Origin: Bartonella tribocorum
Lineage (GTDB): Bacteria; Pseudomonadota; Alphaproteobacteria; Rhizobiales; Rhizobiaceae
Direction: 5' to 3'
DNA length: 51,087 nucleotides
Assembly (NCBI RefSeq): GCF_002778015.1
Contig: NZ_NJPP01000003.1
Coordinates: forward strand, 100,739-151,825
Positions within the stretch are counted from its first letter, which is position 1; the number at the start of each line of letters is the position of its first letter. Made by a program: the position numbers and the translations under genes. This document shows, piece after piece, positions 27,597 to 38,838 of this stretch. Below the pieces are notes generated by a model, which was given only the letters and a program-made list of their open reading frames with translations, was not told where the DNA came from and did not search any database.

Positions 27597-27652
27597 ATCT
27601 TTCAAAAAAGATGTCCTATATACACCTCATTTTGGATATTTGGAGATATTTT

Positions 27653-28924
27653 ATGAACACAAAACGTTTAATAACAGCATCTATTTTTTCTTTAATTTCA
27701 GCGTCTACAGCGCTTGCTGCTGATGTTCTGGTTCCTCATCAGCCAGCATCATCGCCTTCTTCTGCTGCGACCATTGTTGCACCTACTTTTTCATGGACGG
27801 GTCTTTATTTAGGTATCAAGGCTGGTGGCTTTTCGAGCAAAGCGGATATGGCTGTTGCTGGTCAAGAAAAGAGTTTTCCATTGGATGAAGAGTTTTCTCC
27901 TAAGCTTTCAGGTTTTGTAGGTGGTTTTTATGCAGGGTCTAATATTGATCTCGGTGACGGCTTCATTTTTGGTGTCGATACAGATTTAATGGTGTCTTGG
28001 AAAAAACACACAAAGACTATTACTATAGGTGCGGCTGATAACACTACAGTAGAAAACGCAGTAGAACGATCCCGTAGATCCGAACCAACAACATCAGGCT
28101 CCTCAGGAGAATCCGCAAATGCAGTACCTGCAGCAACGCAATCCAACACAAATAGTGGCGCTAATTCTGCAACAACAGGAAAAACGGTTCAGGGAGGAAC
28201 TTCATCAGCATTAGCAAAAGCCCCATCTGCATCTTCCTCCAATCCAGGGGCGGGTACATCCGGAAGTTCACAACGGCTTATATTGGGAAGATCAAGCGAA
28301 ACGCTGGCTACATCGGTACAATCATCACCAGCGAGATCAGGATCATCCAATGGAACAAATGGAACTCAGCATGGGGGATATCATAGTGCTCATGGCGGTG
28401 GACATTCTAATTTGCATGGTACTAATTACCATGGCGCTAATCCTCATGGAACACAAAGTACACAATCAGCGGATAAGAGCGATTCCAGTGTATATGGTAT
28501 AGAACAAATGAAAAAGATGGCTTCTGAACTTGGTCTTGATCAAGAGGATGAAGTGGAAGCTTTAGATCATACTTTCAAACAAACTTGGGGTGGTGCTACG
28601 CGAGTACGTATTGGTTTTGCTGCTGATCGCTTTATGCCTTATCTTGCTGGTGGTATTGCTTATGGGCAGTTCCAAGATACTATATCAATATCCGTTAAGG
28701 ATGAGGATGGGGGAGTTGTGTCTTCTAAGAACTTAAGCGATGAAACCAAAACCATGATTGGTTACACTATTGGTGGTGGCGTTGATTTCTCGGTGTTGGA
28801 TAATGTGATTGTGCGTGCAGAATATCGTTATTCCGATTTTGGTAAAAAGGAATTTGCCAAGGAAAAACTTGAAGTTAACTACAAAACCAATGATTTTCGT
28901 GTTGGTGTAGCTTATAAATTCTAA
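27653..28924 (+). CDS. hbpB: Large hemin-binding outer membrane protein with Ser/Gly/His-rich insertion (HbpB-like)
   Basis: I start at ATG 27653, where the signal peptide (MNTKRLITAS..., cleavage after ALA) begins and where spacing from the promoter box equals that of the other hbp genes; a longer frame to 27611 is unlikely. The 423-aa precursor has the usual FSWTGLYLGIKAG start and VGVAYKF end, but in the second surface loop (about residues 135-290) it carries an insertion of some 150 residues: first Ser/Thr/Gly/Ala-rich, then a histidine-rich part with seven His between residues 240 and 265. The His cluster could bind heme or metal. The size fits the large HbpB of B. quintana as I remember it; the letter is tentative. 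Confidence 0.87.
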   Translation: MNTKRLITASIFSLISASTALAADVLVPHQPASSPSSAATIVAPTFSWTGLYLGIKAGGFSSKADMAVAGQEKSFPLDEEFSPKLSGFVGGFYAGSNIDLGDGFIFGVDTDLMVSWKKHTKTITIGAADNTTVENAVERSRRSEPTTSGSSGESANAVPAATQSNTNSGANSATTGKTVQGGTSSALAKAPSASSSNPGAGTSGSSQRLILGRSSETLATSVQSSPARSGSSNGTNGTQHGGYHSAHGGGHSNLHGTNYHGANPHGTQSTQSADKSDSSVYGIEQMKKMASELGLDQEDEVEALDHTFKQTWGGATRVRIGFAADRFMPYLAGGIAYGQFQDTISISVKDEDGGVVSSKNLSDETKTMIGYTIGGGVDFSVLDNVIVRAEYRYSDFGKKEFAKEKLEVNYKTNDFRVGVAYKF

Positions 28925-28949
28925 TCTTTTTTAAGAGTAAATTTCTAAG

Positions 28950-28980
28950 AGGCTCCACTATCGGTGGAGCCTTTATTTTT
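28950..28980 (+). terminator. Intrinsic terminator after the fourth hbp gene
   Basis: AGGCTCCAC (28950-28958) and GTGGAGCCT (28964-28972) form a perfect 9-bp stem with a five-base loop, followed by a long T-rich run. Confidence 0.85.
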
Positions 28981-29172
28981 TTTAGATCATTTTTTGGTTT
29001 ATTTTCTTGTGAATTTCATGATAAAGCCAATAGGGTGTGATGATATATTTTCTTGATCGCTGCTTAATACGAATGATAGGCTCGGCTTTCCCTATAGATA
29101 AAAACCAGAGTTGCAGGGTTCAGGGAAGTTATGCAAAAATGAAATCGTAAAAGTGGACAGGGATATTTCACA

Positions 29173-32088
29173 ATGACTGTGAAAAATGAAACAATAGATT
29201 ATTCAAAAACTCTTTATCTCCCACAGACAAATTTTCCTATGCGTGCAGGGCTTCCGCAAAAAGAGCTTGAGTTAATGGCGCGTTGGGAAAATATGGGGCT
29301 TTATGCGCAATTGCGCCAACAAGCACAAGATCGTCCATTTTATGTGCTTCATGATGGTCCACCTTATGCAAATGGTCATATTCATATCGGGCATGCTTTA
29401 AACAAAGTTTTAAAGGATGTGATTGTTCGTTCATTTCAAATGCGCGGTTTTAATGCAAATTATGTGCCTGGTTGGGATTGCCATGGGCTTCCAATTGAAT
29501 GGAAAATTGAAGAAAAATATCGCGCACAAGGAAAAAATAAGGACGAAGTCCCTCTTAATGAATTTCGTCAAGAATGTCGTGAATTTGCACAGCATTGGGT
29601 AACGGTTCAAAGTGAAGAATTCAAACGTCTTGGTGTTGTGGGAGATTTTAAGACGCCTTACACTACAATGGCTTTTCGTGCAGAAGCACGCATTGCGAGT
29701 GAGTTGATAAAATTTGCTATGTCAGATCAGATTTATCGTGGTTCTAAGCCGGTGATGTGGTCTGTTGTGGAGCGGACAGCTTTGGCAGAGGCAGAGATTG
29801 AATATCATGATCATGAATCAGAGGTGATTTGGGTTAAGTTTCCTATTTTTGAAGCAAATTCTGATGATCTGTATGGTGCTTATGTCGTTATTTGGACAAC
29901 AACACCATGGACGATTCCTGCTAATCGTGCAGTAAGTTATTCTTCGCAGATTTCTTATGGTCTTTACGAAGTTGAAAGTGCTGAAAATGATTTTGGTCCT
30001 CAAGCGGGAGAAAGGCTTCTCTTTGCAGATGCTCTAGCGATGAGTTGTGCAGAAAAAGCCAAACTTGTTTTAAAGCGTTTGCGTGTTATTTCTGCTGACG
30101 AATTGAAAGCGCTTATTCTTTCTCATCCACTCAAAGGTTTGGCTGGAGGATATAATTATAAGATTGCGCTGCTTGAGGGCGCCCATGTGACAGAAAGTGC
30201 GGGGACAGGTTTTGTCCATACAGCACCAAGCCATGGGCGTGAGGATTTTGAAATTTGGAATGATTATAAGTCCTTACTTGAGCAAGCAGGGATTGATTCA
30301 TCAATACCATTTCCTGTTGATGATGCAGGTTTCTATACGAAAGATGTTCCGGGTTTGGGACCAGATCGCGAAGGAGGAGCTGCCCGTGTTATTGATGATA
30401 ATGGAAAAATGGGTGATGCCAATAAAGAGGTCATTAACGCTTTAATTAAAGCAGATCGATTGTTTGCACGGGGGCGTTTAAAACATTCCTATCCCCATAG
30501 TTGGCGTTCGAAAAAACCCGTTATTTTTCGCAATACACCGCAATGGTTTATTTCAATGGATAAAGATTTTGGGGATGGTTCAACTTTACGCAGTCGGGCT
30601 TTGGAAGCTGTTTCAAAAACGCGTTTTGTGCCATCTTCTGGACAAAACCGCCTTGCTTCTATGATAGAAGATCGTCCTGATTGGGTTCTTTCGCGTCAAC
30701 GTTCTTGGGGGGTTCCTATTTGTATTTTTGCCAATGATGATGGTATTGTTTTGAAAGATGAAAGCGTAAACGAGCGTATTTTACAGGCTTTTGAAGCAGA
30801 TGGGGCAGATGCATGGTTTGCTGAAGGAGCGCGTGAGCGTTTTTTAGGTGAGCGTGCGCATGAGCCTTGGAAGCAGGTTTATGATATTCTGGATGTTTGG
30901 TTTGATTCTGGAGCAAGTCATAGTTTTGTGTTAGAAGATCGGGCTGATTTAAAATGGCCGGCAGATGTTTATTTTGAAGGTTCTGATCAACATCGTGGAT
31001 GGTTCCAATCTTCTCTTTTGGAAAGCTGTGGTACGCGAGCTTGTTCTCCCTATAAGACAGTGATCACACACGGTTTTACTTTAGATGAGAATGGTAAGAA
31101 AATGTCTAAGTCTTTAGGCAATACGGTTGTTCCACAGGAGGTCATTAAAACATCTGGTGCTGATATTTTTCGTCTCTGGGTCATGACAACTGATTATTGG
31201 GAAGATCAACGTTTAGGCAAAAAAATTCTTCAAACCAATGTGGATTCATATCGTAAATTGCGTAATGCAATTCGTTGGATGCTTGGAACTTTAGCGTATG
31301 ATGAAGGAGAAGAAATATCTTATGACGCACTGCCAGATCTTGAAAAATTTATATTACATCGGCTTTTTGAACTGGATCAGTTGATTAATCGCGCTTACGA
31401 TGAATTTGATTTTAAAAAAATTATGCGTGCATTATTAGATTTTTCAATCATTGAGTTATCGGCATTTTATTTTGATATCCGTAAGGATTCTCTTTATTGT
31501 GATGCGCCTTCATCACAAAAGCGTAAAGCTTCTTTGCAGGTTGTTCGTGAGATTTTTGAGCGAATAGTGACATGGCTTGCTCCAATGTTGCCTTTTACGA
31601 TGGAAGAAGCTTGGTTAGAACGTTATCCAGAAAGCCAATCGGTGCATTTGGAACAATTCCGCTCTGTACCAGAAGAGTGGCAAAACCAATCTTTGGCTGA
31701 GCGTTGGAAAAAAATTCGCCAAGTCCGTAAAGTTGTGACAGGTGCTTTAGAGCTTGAACGCGCTGATAAGCGTATTGGATCCTCGTTAGAAGCGGCTCCT
31801 ATTGTTTTTATTTCCAATCCGGTTTTACGAGAGGCATTAGAAAATGTGGATATGGCGGAGATCTGTATCACCAGTGCTCTCACAATTACGCAGGATACAA
31901 TGCCTTCCGATACTTTTACTTTGAATGATGTTGAAGGTGTTGGTGTATATCCAGAGAAGGCGTTAGGAAAAAAATGTGCACGATCATGGCGTTATACGCA
32001 AGATGTTGGGAGCGATCCAGCTTATCCGGATGTCTCTGCTCGTGATGCGGCTGCTTTAAGAGAATTAAAAATTCTTGGCAAGATTTAA
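29173..32088 (+). CDS. ileS: Isoleucyl-tRNA synthetase
   Basis: Charges tRNA-Ile in the cytosol. The 971 aa fit bacterial type IleRS. HIGH is at 71-74 in [16 protein letters not shown] is at 643-647; the editing (CP1) domain with [11 protein letters not shown] and the T-rich [12 protein letters not shown] segment lies between. The C-terminal zinc-finger remnant reads KCARSW, with the second cysteine of CxxC replaced by Ser, and no later CxxC, so the zinc site of E. coli IleRS is probably absent. It is followed 177 bases later by a lipoprotein gene. Confidence 0.97.
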   Translation: MTVKNETIDYSKTLYLPQTNFPMRAGLPQKELELMARWENMGLYAQLRQQAQDRPFYVLHDGPPYANGHIHIGHALNKVLKDVIVRSFQMRGFNANYVPGWDCHGLPIEWKIEEKYRAQGKNKDEVPLNEFRQECREFAQHWVTVQSEEFKRLGVVGDFKTPYTTMAFRAEARIASELIKFAMSDQIYRGSKPVMWSVVERTALAEAEIEYHDHESEVIWVKFPIFEANSDDLYGAYVVIWTTTPWTIPANRAVSYSSQISYGLYEVESAENDFGPQAGERLLFADALAMSCAEKAKLVLKRLRVISADELKALILSHPLKGLAGGYNYKIALLEGAHVTESAGTGFVHTAPSHGREDFEIWNDYKSLLEQAGIDSSIPFPVDDAGFYTKDVPGLGPDREGGAARVIDDNGKMGDANKEVINALIKADRLFARGRLKHSYPHSWRSKKPVIFRNTPQWFISMDKDFGDGSTLRSRALEAVSKTRFVPSSGQNRLASMIEDRPDWVLSRQRSWGVPICIFANDDGIVLKDESVNERILQAFEADGADAWFAEGARERFLGERAHEPWKQVYDILDVWFDSGASHSFVLEDRADLKWPADVYFEGSDQHRGWFQSSLLESCGTRACSPYKTVITHGFTLDENGKKMSKSLGNTVVPQEVIKTSGADIFRLWVMTTDYWEDQRLGKKILQTNVDSYRKLRNAIRWMLGTLAYDEGEEISYDALPDLEKFILHRLFELDQLINRAYDEFDFKKIMRALLDFSIIELSAFYFDIRKDSLYCDAPSSQKRKASLQVVREIFERIVTWLAPMLPFTMEEAWLERYPESQSVHLEQFRSVPEEWQNQSLAERWKKIRQVRKVVTGALELERADKRIGSSLEAAPIVFISNPVLREALENVDMAEICITSALTITQDTMPSDTFTLNDVEGVGVYPEKALGKKCARSWRYTQDVGSDPAYPDVSARDAAALRELKILGKI

Positions 32089-32265
32089 AATTTTAACTCA
32101 AAGGAAAGAAATGCAAGTAGATTTCTGATATTGATGAATATAGTTTTTTGTGCTACAAAGTAAATTCCGTTATTTTATCTGCAGGGGGGAAATTTGTATA
32201 TGGACCGTTCTCTCATAAATAGCGGGAAGATGAGTCAGCCATATACTTAGGGAATGGAATAAGCA

Positions 32266-32760
32266 GTGAGAAAACGTGAAGTAAAAAAAATATTTCCAAT
32301 AGGAATTTTAAGTATATGCTTTGTTTTAACGGGGTGCAGTTTATCTGCTCCTACCTATGGGACAAATAAACCGGTTTCGATACAGTTTTTTGAAGATGTT
32401 GCTAATATTGCCTCATTAACACCAGTAAATAATAGCAGCCAGATTGTTATGAAACCCCGCCCAGAACTTGTGATACCAAGTCCTAGCGCACGCAGGTTTT
32501 TACCACCGCCACAACAAGAGAAATCTGCCAATAAAATCGCAGCATCGAAGAAGAATCAAGAAAGACCTTCTTTTCCTCACAAAGGGTCTTCAGTTAATGG
32601 TGTTGGTTCACAAAATCCTTCTCAGTTGAATGCAAAACAACGACAAGAATATTTACGTCGTCAAAGAGCACAAGTTGGAAGTTCAAAATACCGTCGCTAT
32701 CTCACGGAACCGCCTTTAAGTTATCGCCAACCAGCAAAGATCGCACCTACTGCTCGCTAG
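32266..32760 (+). CDS. Small lipoprotein of unknown function
   Basis: The 164-aa frame begins at GTG 32266; no in-frame ATG lies before the signal peptide, so GTG is the likely start. The N-terminus (basic, hydrophobic core, then LTGC) is a lipoprotein signal with cysteine near residue 24. The mature part is Pro/Ser/Gln-rich and becomes basic (AKQRQEYLRRQRAQVGSSKYRR), with no recognised domain. Its position after ileS is shared with related Rhizobiales, where a hypothetical membrane protein is annotated. It may be outer-membrane or inner-membrane anchored. Confidence 0.75.
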   Translation: MRKREVKKIFPIGILSICFVLTGCSLSAPTYGTNKPVSIQFFEDVANIASLTPVNNSSQIVMKPRPELVIPSPSARRFLPPPQQEKSANKIAASKKNQERPSFPHKGSSVNGVGSQNPSQLNAKQRQEYLRRQRAQVGSSKYRRYLTEPPLSYRQPAKIAPTAR

Positions 32761-33417
32761 GAAAAAGGAAAGTATTAAAGTGTGTGAGATGTTCTTACAA
32801 TACTTATCATATCAAGTTCTCGTGCACGCAAAGCTTTACTTTTTCAGTAAGAGGGTCATTATTTCCGTGAAATAGCAATATGCTAATAGCATTGAGAGAG
32901 TTATTTTGCGTCTTCTTACAAGAAATATCTCTCAAGTTTCGCGGACCAATTTCACAATGTCGCTTTTTTGGATAGTATAACGTAAGATCTATTATGCACG
33001 ACCATCTTTATACTTATAAAGGTGGAGTCTGGTATCATCATTGTATTTTTTCACCTCTAATGTTGCTATAGCTTTTGCGCTTGCATAAGAGATATTTTTA
33101 GTCTTTTCTGAATTGTTTTTTATCCAAACGGTAATCCACCTTGTGATGTGCAAGAAAGAGATTTTTATTGATTCATTATAAACAGATTTGAAATGAGAGT
33201 ATATCTACGATATTTGGGAATTTATATTTTATATATAAAACAATGAATTATTCTTATAAACGAATATGTTATCTAAACGAAGCCATATGCAGTGTTAAAA
33301 GAGTGTTAGAGGAAAGGTGCTTCAAAATAGCTTTCGCTATATCAGCAGGATTAAGAGTCTTTTTTAAGAAATAAGATAGATTCTAAAGAATGAAAGTTAT
33401 GGATGAAGGATTATTTT
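32761..33417. other. Non-coding spacer between convergent genes
   Basis: Most of it (32845-33260) is a copy of the dispersed repeat. The remaining sequence carries no recognised gene or clear terminator. Confidence 0.5.
32845..33260 (+). repeat. Dispersed intergenic repeat, copy E
   Basis: Blocks in order: CAAGAAATATCTCTCAAG with CACAATGTCGC (compare AAATATTTCTCAAGGCG and CATAATGGTGTTCGC at 41309), ATGCACGACCATCTTTATAC, GGTATCATCATTGTA, GCATAAGAGATATTTTTA, TTTTTTATCCAAACGG, CACCTTGTGATGTGCAAGAA, and AACAGATTTGAAATGAGAG. Confidence 0.6.
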
Positions 33418-33864
33418 TTAAGATCGCTTTTGGATAAAAAAATCTTTAAGTAATTGAGCAGCTTCTTTTTCTTTAAAACCAGAATAAATCTCAGGTTTGT
33501 GATGACAGGTTGGTTGCTGGTAAAAACGTGGGCCATTTTCTATCCCCCCCCCTTTGGGATCATTTGTTGCGTAATAGAGACGTCGTATACGTGCAAATGA
33601 AATGGCAGCAGCACACATAGCACAAGGCTCCAGTGTTACATAAAGATCGCAATCAGGAAGCCTTTCACTTTGCAATGTTTCGCAGGCCATACGGATTACG
33701 CGTATTTCTGCGTGTCCTGTAGGGTCATAGGCAGATTTTATAAAATTGCCAGCGCGTGCAATGATAGCTTTTCCGCGTGTAATGACAGCACCTACGGGAA
33801 CTTCATCTTTTTTTGCGGCCCATTGCGCTTCTAACAGGGCTATTTCCATGGGTGTCAAAGTCAT
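33418..33864 (-). CDS. tadA: tRNA-specific adenosine deaminase (A34 to inosine)
   Basis: Deaminates the wobble adenosine of tRNA-Arg(ACG). I place the start at ATG 33862-33864 with an AGAAAGA-type ribosome-binding site; the frame extends to 33954, but those extra 30 residues are unlike the family. The protein is 148 aa. The zinc/catalytic motif is HAE (H51, E53) and EPCAMC (C81, C84). VPVGAV near residue 22 is also typical. It diverges from the pseudouridine synthase gene with 265 bases between them. Confidence 0.95.
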   Translation of the reverse strand: MTLTPMEIALLEAQWAAKKDEVPVGAVITRGKAIIARAGNFIKSAYDPTGHAEIRVIRMACETLQSERLPDCDLYVTLEPCAMCAAAISFARIRRLYYATNDPKGGGIENGPRFYQQPTCHHKPEIYSGFKEKEAAQLLKDFFIQKRS

Positions 33865-34129
33865 AATGTTCTTTCTACGAGAGTATAGAGAGTTTAAATT
33901 TTTTTGATAAGGAATGCTATGGAATAAATGATTTATTATTCTTTTATAATGCAAGGAATATCTCTATTTTACAAGTATTTAAAACAAACGTGCAAATCAA
34001 TAAATACATTACTGTTGTTAAAAGATAGAAAATGATAAATGATTGTGCTACCTCCTCTTTCAGGATAAGCGGTATGGTGTGTGTGAATAATTTTCTGAAC
34101 ATACTGGCAAAGAATGGTTTGAAACGCAA

Positions 34130-35551
34130 ATGAATGAAAATAATAAGAGTGAACGGATTGCTAAAAGATTAGCACGTGCTGGTGTTGCCTCGCGTCGAGA
34201 GGCAGAAATGATGATTGTTGCAGGTCGTGTTTCTGTGAATGGTACGGTTGTGAAAACGCCTGCTTTTAATGTTATCCGCTCTGATGTTATTAAAGTTGAT
34301 GGCAAACCTTTATCGCCTATAGAACGAACGCGTTTATGGCTTTACCACAAGCCAGCAGGGCTTGTCACCACGAACCGTGATCCTGAAGGTAGACCTACAG
34401 TATTTAGTAATTTACCAAAAGGTATGCCGCGAGTTCTTTCTGTTGGAAGGCTTGACATTAATACGGAAGGTCTTTTGCTCTTAACCAATGATGGTGGTTT
34501 AGCGCGCGTATTAGAGCTTCCTGTAACGGGGTGGGTCCGCAAATATCGCGTTCGTGCCCATGGAAGAGTAAAGCAGAGCGCACTGGATAACCTTAAAAAT
34601 GGTATTGCGATTAATGGTATTTTCTATGGCTCAATTGAAGCATCAATTGAGCGTGAACAAGGGGCGAATATATGGCTTTCTGTCGCTTTGCGAGAAGGAA
34701 AAAATCGTGAAATAAAGAATGTTTTAGGGGCATTGGGATTATCAGTTAATCGGTTAATACGTGTATCTTATGGTCCATTTCATCTTTCTGATTTAAAAGA
34801 AGGAGCTGTGCAAGAATTAAAAGGTCGGATGTTACGCGATCAGTTAGGGGAGCGTTTGATTATGCAAGCCAATGCAGATTTTGATGCTCCTATTTTAAAA
34901 CCCTTTTCAAATTCTCCAGTTGTTGCGGAAAATCAAAGCCAGAAGGATGTTTCTACAGCAAATGATGATTGGGTTTTCTCAAGCGAAAGAGTGATACGGC
35001 GCAGATCAAAAGATGGGACTGTTGAGCATGATCGCGCACGATTAAGAGCAAAGTCTCATGAGAATGTGAGTAAGGGAAACAGTGAGGAAGGAAAAGCAGA
35101 GCGTTTTCTACCGCGCTCTCGCCGTGCTAATGTTTGGATGGCTCCTGGTGCACGTCCGCAGAGTGCACGGAGGAAGTCTTCTTATAGTGAGGAGAAATCA
35201 CATGATCATAAGGGCGCTTTAGCTGATAAAAAAACCTTTCATCGGGGCAAGGAAAAACGAAAAGATAATTACTTGCAGAAAGAAAAGGGGCACTTGCAGA
35301 AAAGGACGGGGGGAAGTTTTGTTCAAAAACATGGAAAAACATCTTATGATGAGGCACGTACCTTTGGTAAGAAAGATCGCTTTTTAAAGGATAAAGAGAA
35401 AATGATAAAAGGTGGTCCTGATGAGCGTTCTTTTGAGAGAAAGAACAAGGTAAAATCATTTAGTGGTGCTATGAAAAAATTGAAATCACATGGTGATGGT
35501 ACAAAAACTTCGAAGCGATTTGGGGGGCGGCGTGCGGATCATCGGCGGTAA
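34130..35551 (+). CDS. rluB: RluB/RsuA-family 23S rRNA pseudouridine synthase with long basic tail
   Basis: Isomerises a uridine in large-subunit rRNA (U2605 in E. coli for RluB). The 473-aa protein has an S4 RNA-binding domain (about 8-55), then the catalytic domain (about 68-240) with [17 protein letters not shown], where D109 is the catalytic Asp. From about 260 on there is a roughly 210-residue low-complexity tail rich in Lys, Arg, Ser and Gly, probably disordered and RNA-binding; such tails are common on alphaproteobacterial RluB. The last 20 bases overlap the proposed start of rsmD, so the two genes are coupled. Confidence 0.93.
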   Translation: MNENNKSERIAKRLARAGVASRREAEMMIVAGRVSVNGTVVKTPAFNVIRSDVIKVDGKPLSPIERTRLWLYHKPAGLVTTNRDPEGRPTVFSNLPKGMPRVLSVGRLDINTEGLLLLTNDGGLARVLELPVTGWVRKYRVRAHGRVKQSALDNLKNGIAINGIFYGSIEASIEREQGANIWLSVALREGKNREIKNVLGALGLSVNRLIRVSYGPFHLSDLKEGAVQELKGRMLRDQLGERLIMQANADFDAPILKPFSNSPVVAENQSQKDVSTANDDWVFSSERVIRRRSKDGTVEHDRARLRAKSHENVSKGNSEEGKAERFLPRSRRANVWMAPGARPQSARRKSSYSEEKSHDHKGALADKKTFHRGKEKRKDNYLQKEKGHLQKRTGGSFVQKHGKTSYDEARTFGKKDRFLKDKEKMIKGGPDERSFERKNKVKSFSGAMKKLKSHGDGTKTSKRFGGRRADHRR

Positions 35552-36098
35552 ATTTGCTGGGCGTGTTTTGTTTTCGCCTGTTGATCAGTCGATTCGGCCA
35601 ACGAGTGATCGTACACGCGAAAGCCTTTTTAATATTCTTTCTAGCCGTGAAGAACAATTTTGGATCAATAAACGCATTCTTGATCTATTTGCTGGTACTG
35701 GGGCATTAGGCATTGAAGCACTTTCACGTGGCGCAAAGGCAGCTGTTTTTGTTGAAAACTCGGTTGAGGGGCGTGGGTTGCTTCAAAAAAATATCGAAGC
35801 CTTTGAATTACAGTCTATTGGGCGCATTTTGCGTCGTGATGCAACCAAACTTGGCAATATTGGAACAATGCTTCCATTTGATGTTATCTGTGCTGATCCT
35901 CCCTATAGCTGTTGTTTAGGAGAACGTGCTTTTGTAGAAGCTTTGCGAGGAGGGTGGGCAAAAGCTGATACACTCTTTATACTTGAAGAAAAGAAAGATA
36001 CAATCATTCATTTACCTGACGTGTTTTATCTAGATGATGAGCGTTTTTATGGTGAGACAGCAATACGTCTTTATAAATTACGATCACGTACATCTTGA
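35532..36098 (+). CDS. rsmD: 16S rRNA (guanine-966-N2)-methyltransferase
   Basis: Methylates G966 of 16S rRNA using S-adenosylmethionine. The family normally begins M-R-I-(I/V)-G-G, which occurs here at GTG 35532, preceded by a run of G that can serve as ribosome-binding site; an ATG at 35490 would add 14 unrelated residues. This gives 188 aa. The SAM-binding LFAGTGALG is at 52-60, and the catalytic ADPPY (family D/N-PPY) is at 121-125. It overlaps the end of the pseudouridine synthase gene by 20 bases. Confidence 0.93.
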   Translation: MRIIGGKFAGRVLFSPVDQSIRPTSDRTRESLFNILSSREEQFWINKRILDLFAGTGALGIEALSRGAKAAVFVENSVEGRGLLQKNIEAFELQSIGRILRRDATKLGNIGTMLPFDVICADPPYSCCLGERAFVEALRGGWAKADTLFILEEKKDTIIHLPDVFYLDDERFYGETAIRLYKLRSRTS

Positions 36099-36896
36099 GA
36101 AAATTCTTTTATTTACTTGGTAGGATGAAAAAACACTTCTTTACGGATATATGGTTTCTTTAAAGGTTGAGCAGACAATCAATAAAAGCTTTTCACATTA
36201 AAGAAATTGAATGCATTTTAATTTCATTATGTTTTTTCTCTCAATCTCTCTATTTTATGAAGCTTTTTTATAGCTTCAAGAGCGAACTTTTTACGATATA
36301 TGCTCTTTATAATATCGAGAGATGTTCTCTAATTTTTTGTCCCGCCCCAAATTACTTTGAGGTTTAAGAGTATTGTCCTTAAGTTAGAAGTATGTGTTGC
36401 TGCTAGTTTTTGTAAGTTATGGCCTGATTTGTTAATTTCAGAGACATTAAAAATGAAACGGATTGTCAAAGCTTTAGGGTATTATTAAGCTTGATTATCG
36501 ATGAATATTTCTTTTTCGATAGAATATATATTTTACGACAATGATACCTTTTTATCTCATCTCTTTCGGAGAAATATTAATCATCAACATTTTATCAACA
36601 GTTGAAAGCTTTAAGCTATATAGCCTACATTTATATCTTAAATGGTGCGTAAATTCTATCTTTGTGATGTATGAACTTAAAAAACAGATATTTTTATTTA
36701 AGCTAGACAATAGTGTTCATTTATACTGAATATTTGTTTGTTTATCTTATTAATATTGCTTGTTTATTAAATTATAACCTATTAAATACATTTGAAAATA
36801 TTAAATATCTTATCGTTGTGCGGCTTTTAGGGGCATTTAATATATTACTCTTTGTCACTAAAGATACGCGATTTTATATAAAGAGGGGAGAGTATC
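36099..36896. other. Non-coding spacer of 0.8 kb
   Basis: Strongly AT-rich with only short, Phe/Ile/Leu-rich open frames that lack ribosome-binding sites. A segment near 36270 faintly recalls the dispersed repeat but is not convincing. The promoter for the SRPBCC gene should lie just before 36880. Confidence 0.5.
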
Positions 36897-37343
36897 ATGT
36901 TTAAATGGACACATAGCGAAGAAATTAGCACAGAAGCAAGTGCAGAGCAGGTTTTGTCTATGTGGGAAGACGTAGCAACATGGCATTGCTGGGATCATGA
37001 ACTTGAATGGGTAGAACTTTCTGGTGCTTTCAAAGAAGGTGCTATAGGACGCATGAAACCTAAAAAAGGACCAACAGTAACTTTTACACTTGATAAAGTG
37101 ATAAAAAACGTTTGTTTTTCTGATTATGCTAAACTTCCTCTTACACGCATACGTTTTGATCATGAATATATTTGTTCAAAAAAATCTGGTTCTTCAAAGA
37201 ATAAAATTCGTCATACTGTAACGATGTCTGGTTTACTTTCTCCTTTCTTTGGAATGATTATTGGATCAAAAATTAAATTACATCTTCGCGATGTAATGAT
37301 TGAAATGAGCAGACGTGCTCTTACTGGAAATAAAACTATCTGA
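36897..37343 (+). CDS. SRPBCC (START-like) superfamily protein
   Basis: The 148-aa protein begins MFKWTHSEEISTEASAEQVLSMWEDVATWHCWDHELEWVEL, the pattern of a polyketide cyclase/SRPBCC ligand-binding fold: N-terminal beta strand, short helices with WxDxxxWxxW, then strands and a long C-terminal helix (MIIGSKIKLHLRDVMIEMSRRAL). Such proteins bind hydrophobic ligands; the ligand here is unknown. A strong GGGGAGA ribosome-binding site precedes the ATG. It is isolated, with 0.8 kb and 1.5 kb of spacer on either side, yet the frame is intact, which argues that it is still under selection. Confidence 0.8.
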   Translation: MFKWTHSEEISTEASAEQVLSMWEDVATWHCWDHELEWVELSGAFKEGAIGRMKPKKGPTVTFTLDKVIKNVCFSDYAKLPLTRIRFDHEYICSKKSGSSKNKIRHTVTMSGLLSPFFGMIIGSKIKLHLRDVMIEMSRRALTGNKTI

Positions 37344-38838
37344 TATGTCTTCATAAAGAAGTTGATCTTTTAAAAGCTGCAGAAATTATAACTCATATGA
37401 GAACAAAATCAGTTGTGAGTATGTGACAAGTCGATGAGCTACGGAGCATTTTTTTAGTTGTTGAGATCGTGACAATCATCTTACGGGCTTAATTTTTCTC
37501 TAAAGATCTTATGAAATTTATTGAATTTTATTTTTATATGAAAACTTAAAAGGTACTTTTTTCACTGAAAATAAGAAAATTGCAGAAGTTTATGTTGCTT
37601 GTATGAAGGTGTAGACCGATATTACCAAGATATTTTCTGATTTCTAATATTGCGATAGCTTTTTTATGCAAATGACAAAACAATAAATTGTGATTATAAA
37701 TCAAAGTATTGATTGAAAAATTACAAGAGAATTTTTTTGATCACTTTTCTAGAGAGTATAGCGCTAAAAGACTCTAGAAGATAAAATAAGCATACACTTC
37801 ATTCTCACAAAAATGAATTTCGTATCTATATATTTAGTTTAAATGTTTTTTAAAATTGAATTTTTAAAATGTATAGAGATGGTCGGCTTCTACAAATGTT
37901 TTTGTATCTGTTAAAACAATTGTGAGTGATAAGATTGCCAAAATGAGTTGGACGAATTTGTTTATTGCAAACTGAATTGAGAAATAGATACAATGTTGAG
38001 TTTATTGATTATCATTTTATGACGATATCATGTCTCTTCATCTTTTAATGGAGAGATGAGAGGGAAAATATTAAATAAAAATCTATCCCGTATTTTGAGA
38101 TTTTTGTTTCAGGAAAGAAGAATTCCATCAACTTATGCCAGCTTAATAGCAAAGTAACCGATTAAGAATGATGCATAAAAAGATGAGAAATTCTCGTCTA
38201 GACGCACTAAACTTTAGAAAAAATGCTACGATTATAACTTATTTTGACAAATATAAAAAAGCGTTCTCCGTAACATTACTGATTATGGGGATAAAGAAGT
38301 TTATGACAGTTCATTTTGTTGAAATCATTGAATGAAAGGAAATATTTTCTACGCTGTTGATGTTTTCTTATGAAAGAGCTTACAGAAGTAAAGAAGTAGC
38401 CAAAAAGATAAGTTGTTTCTTTATTTTTGCGTGGATATTAAAGAATGCTATAGTAATGAGAAACGTTATTTGATACCAGAGGACAAAAGGTGTGTGGTAG
38501 GGCATTTTATGCTTTTTGAATTTTTGAGTATTTTGGTTTAAATCTAAGAGTTATTGCTAAGCCTTCTATTGATTTACGAGGGTTTCTATTGATCTGATTG
38601 CAGGGCAGATTTGGCTTTTAAAATGATAAGGGCTCATGAGAAATCTTGAAACTAAAGAGATTTTACGACATATTGCACCTTTTCATAAAGAAGCTAAAAG
38701 GGAAGTGATTTAATGCATTAAAAAAAGAATGCATGAGACGTGCGTAATTTATGAGTGAACAAACAAGAATTATATTCTGATTTAAATTTGTCAGAGTGCT
38801 TATCAATGTAAATAATATAATATTTTAGGGAGTCTATA
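37344..38838. other. Non-coding spacer of 1.5 kb
   Basis: No ORF, RNA gene or repeat copy recognised. The region has the decayed, AT-rich look of other spacers here, and gene decay is plausible, but I could not identify any former product from the translations. Confidence 0.5.

Noticed and set aside
36541-36904. Hydrophobic frames of about 60 codons before the SRPBCC gene
   Set aside because: No start signals, extreme AT-driven composition, frames overlap each other.
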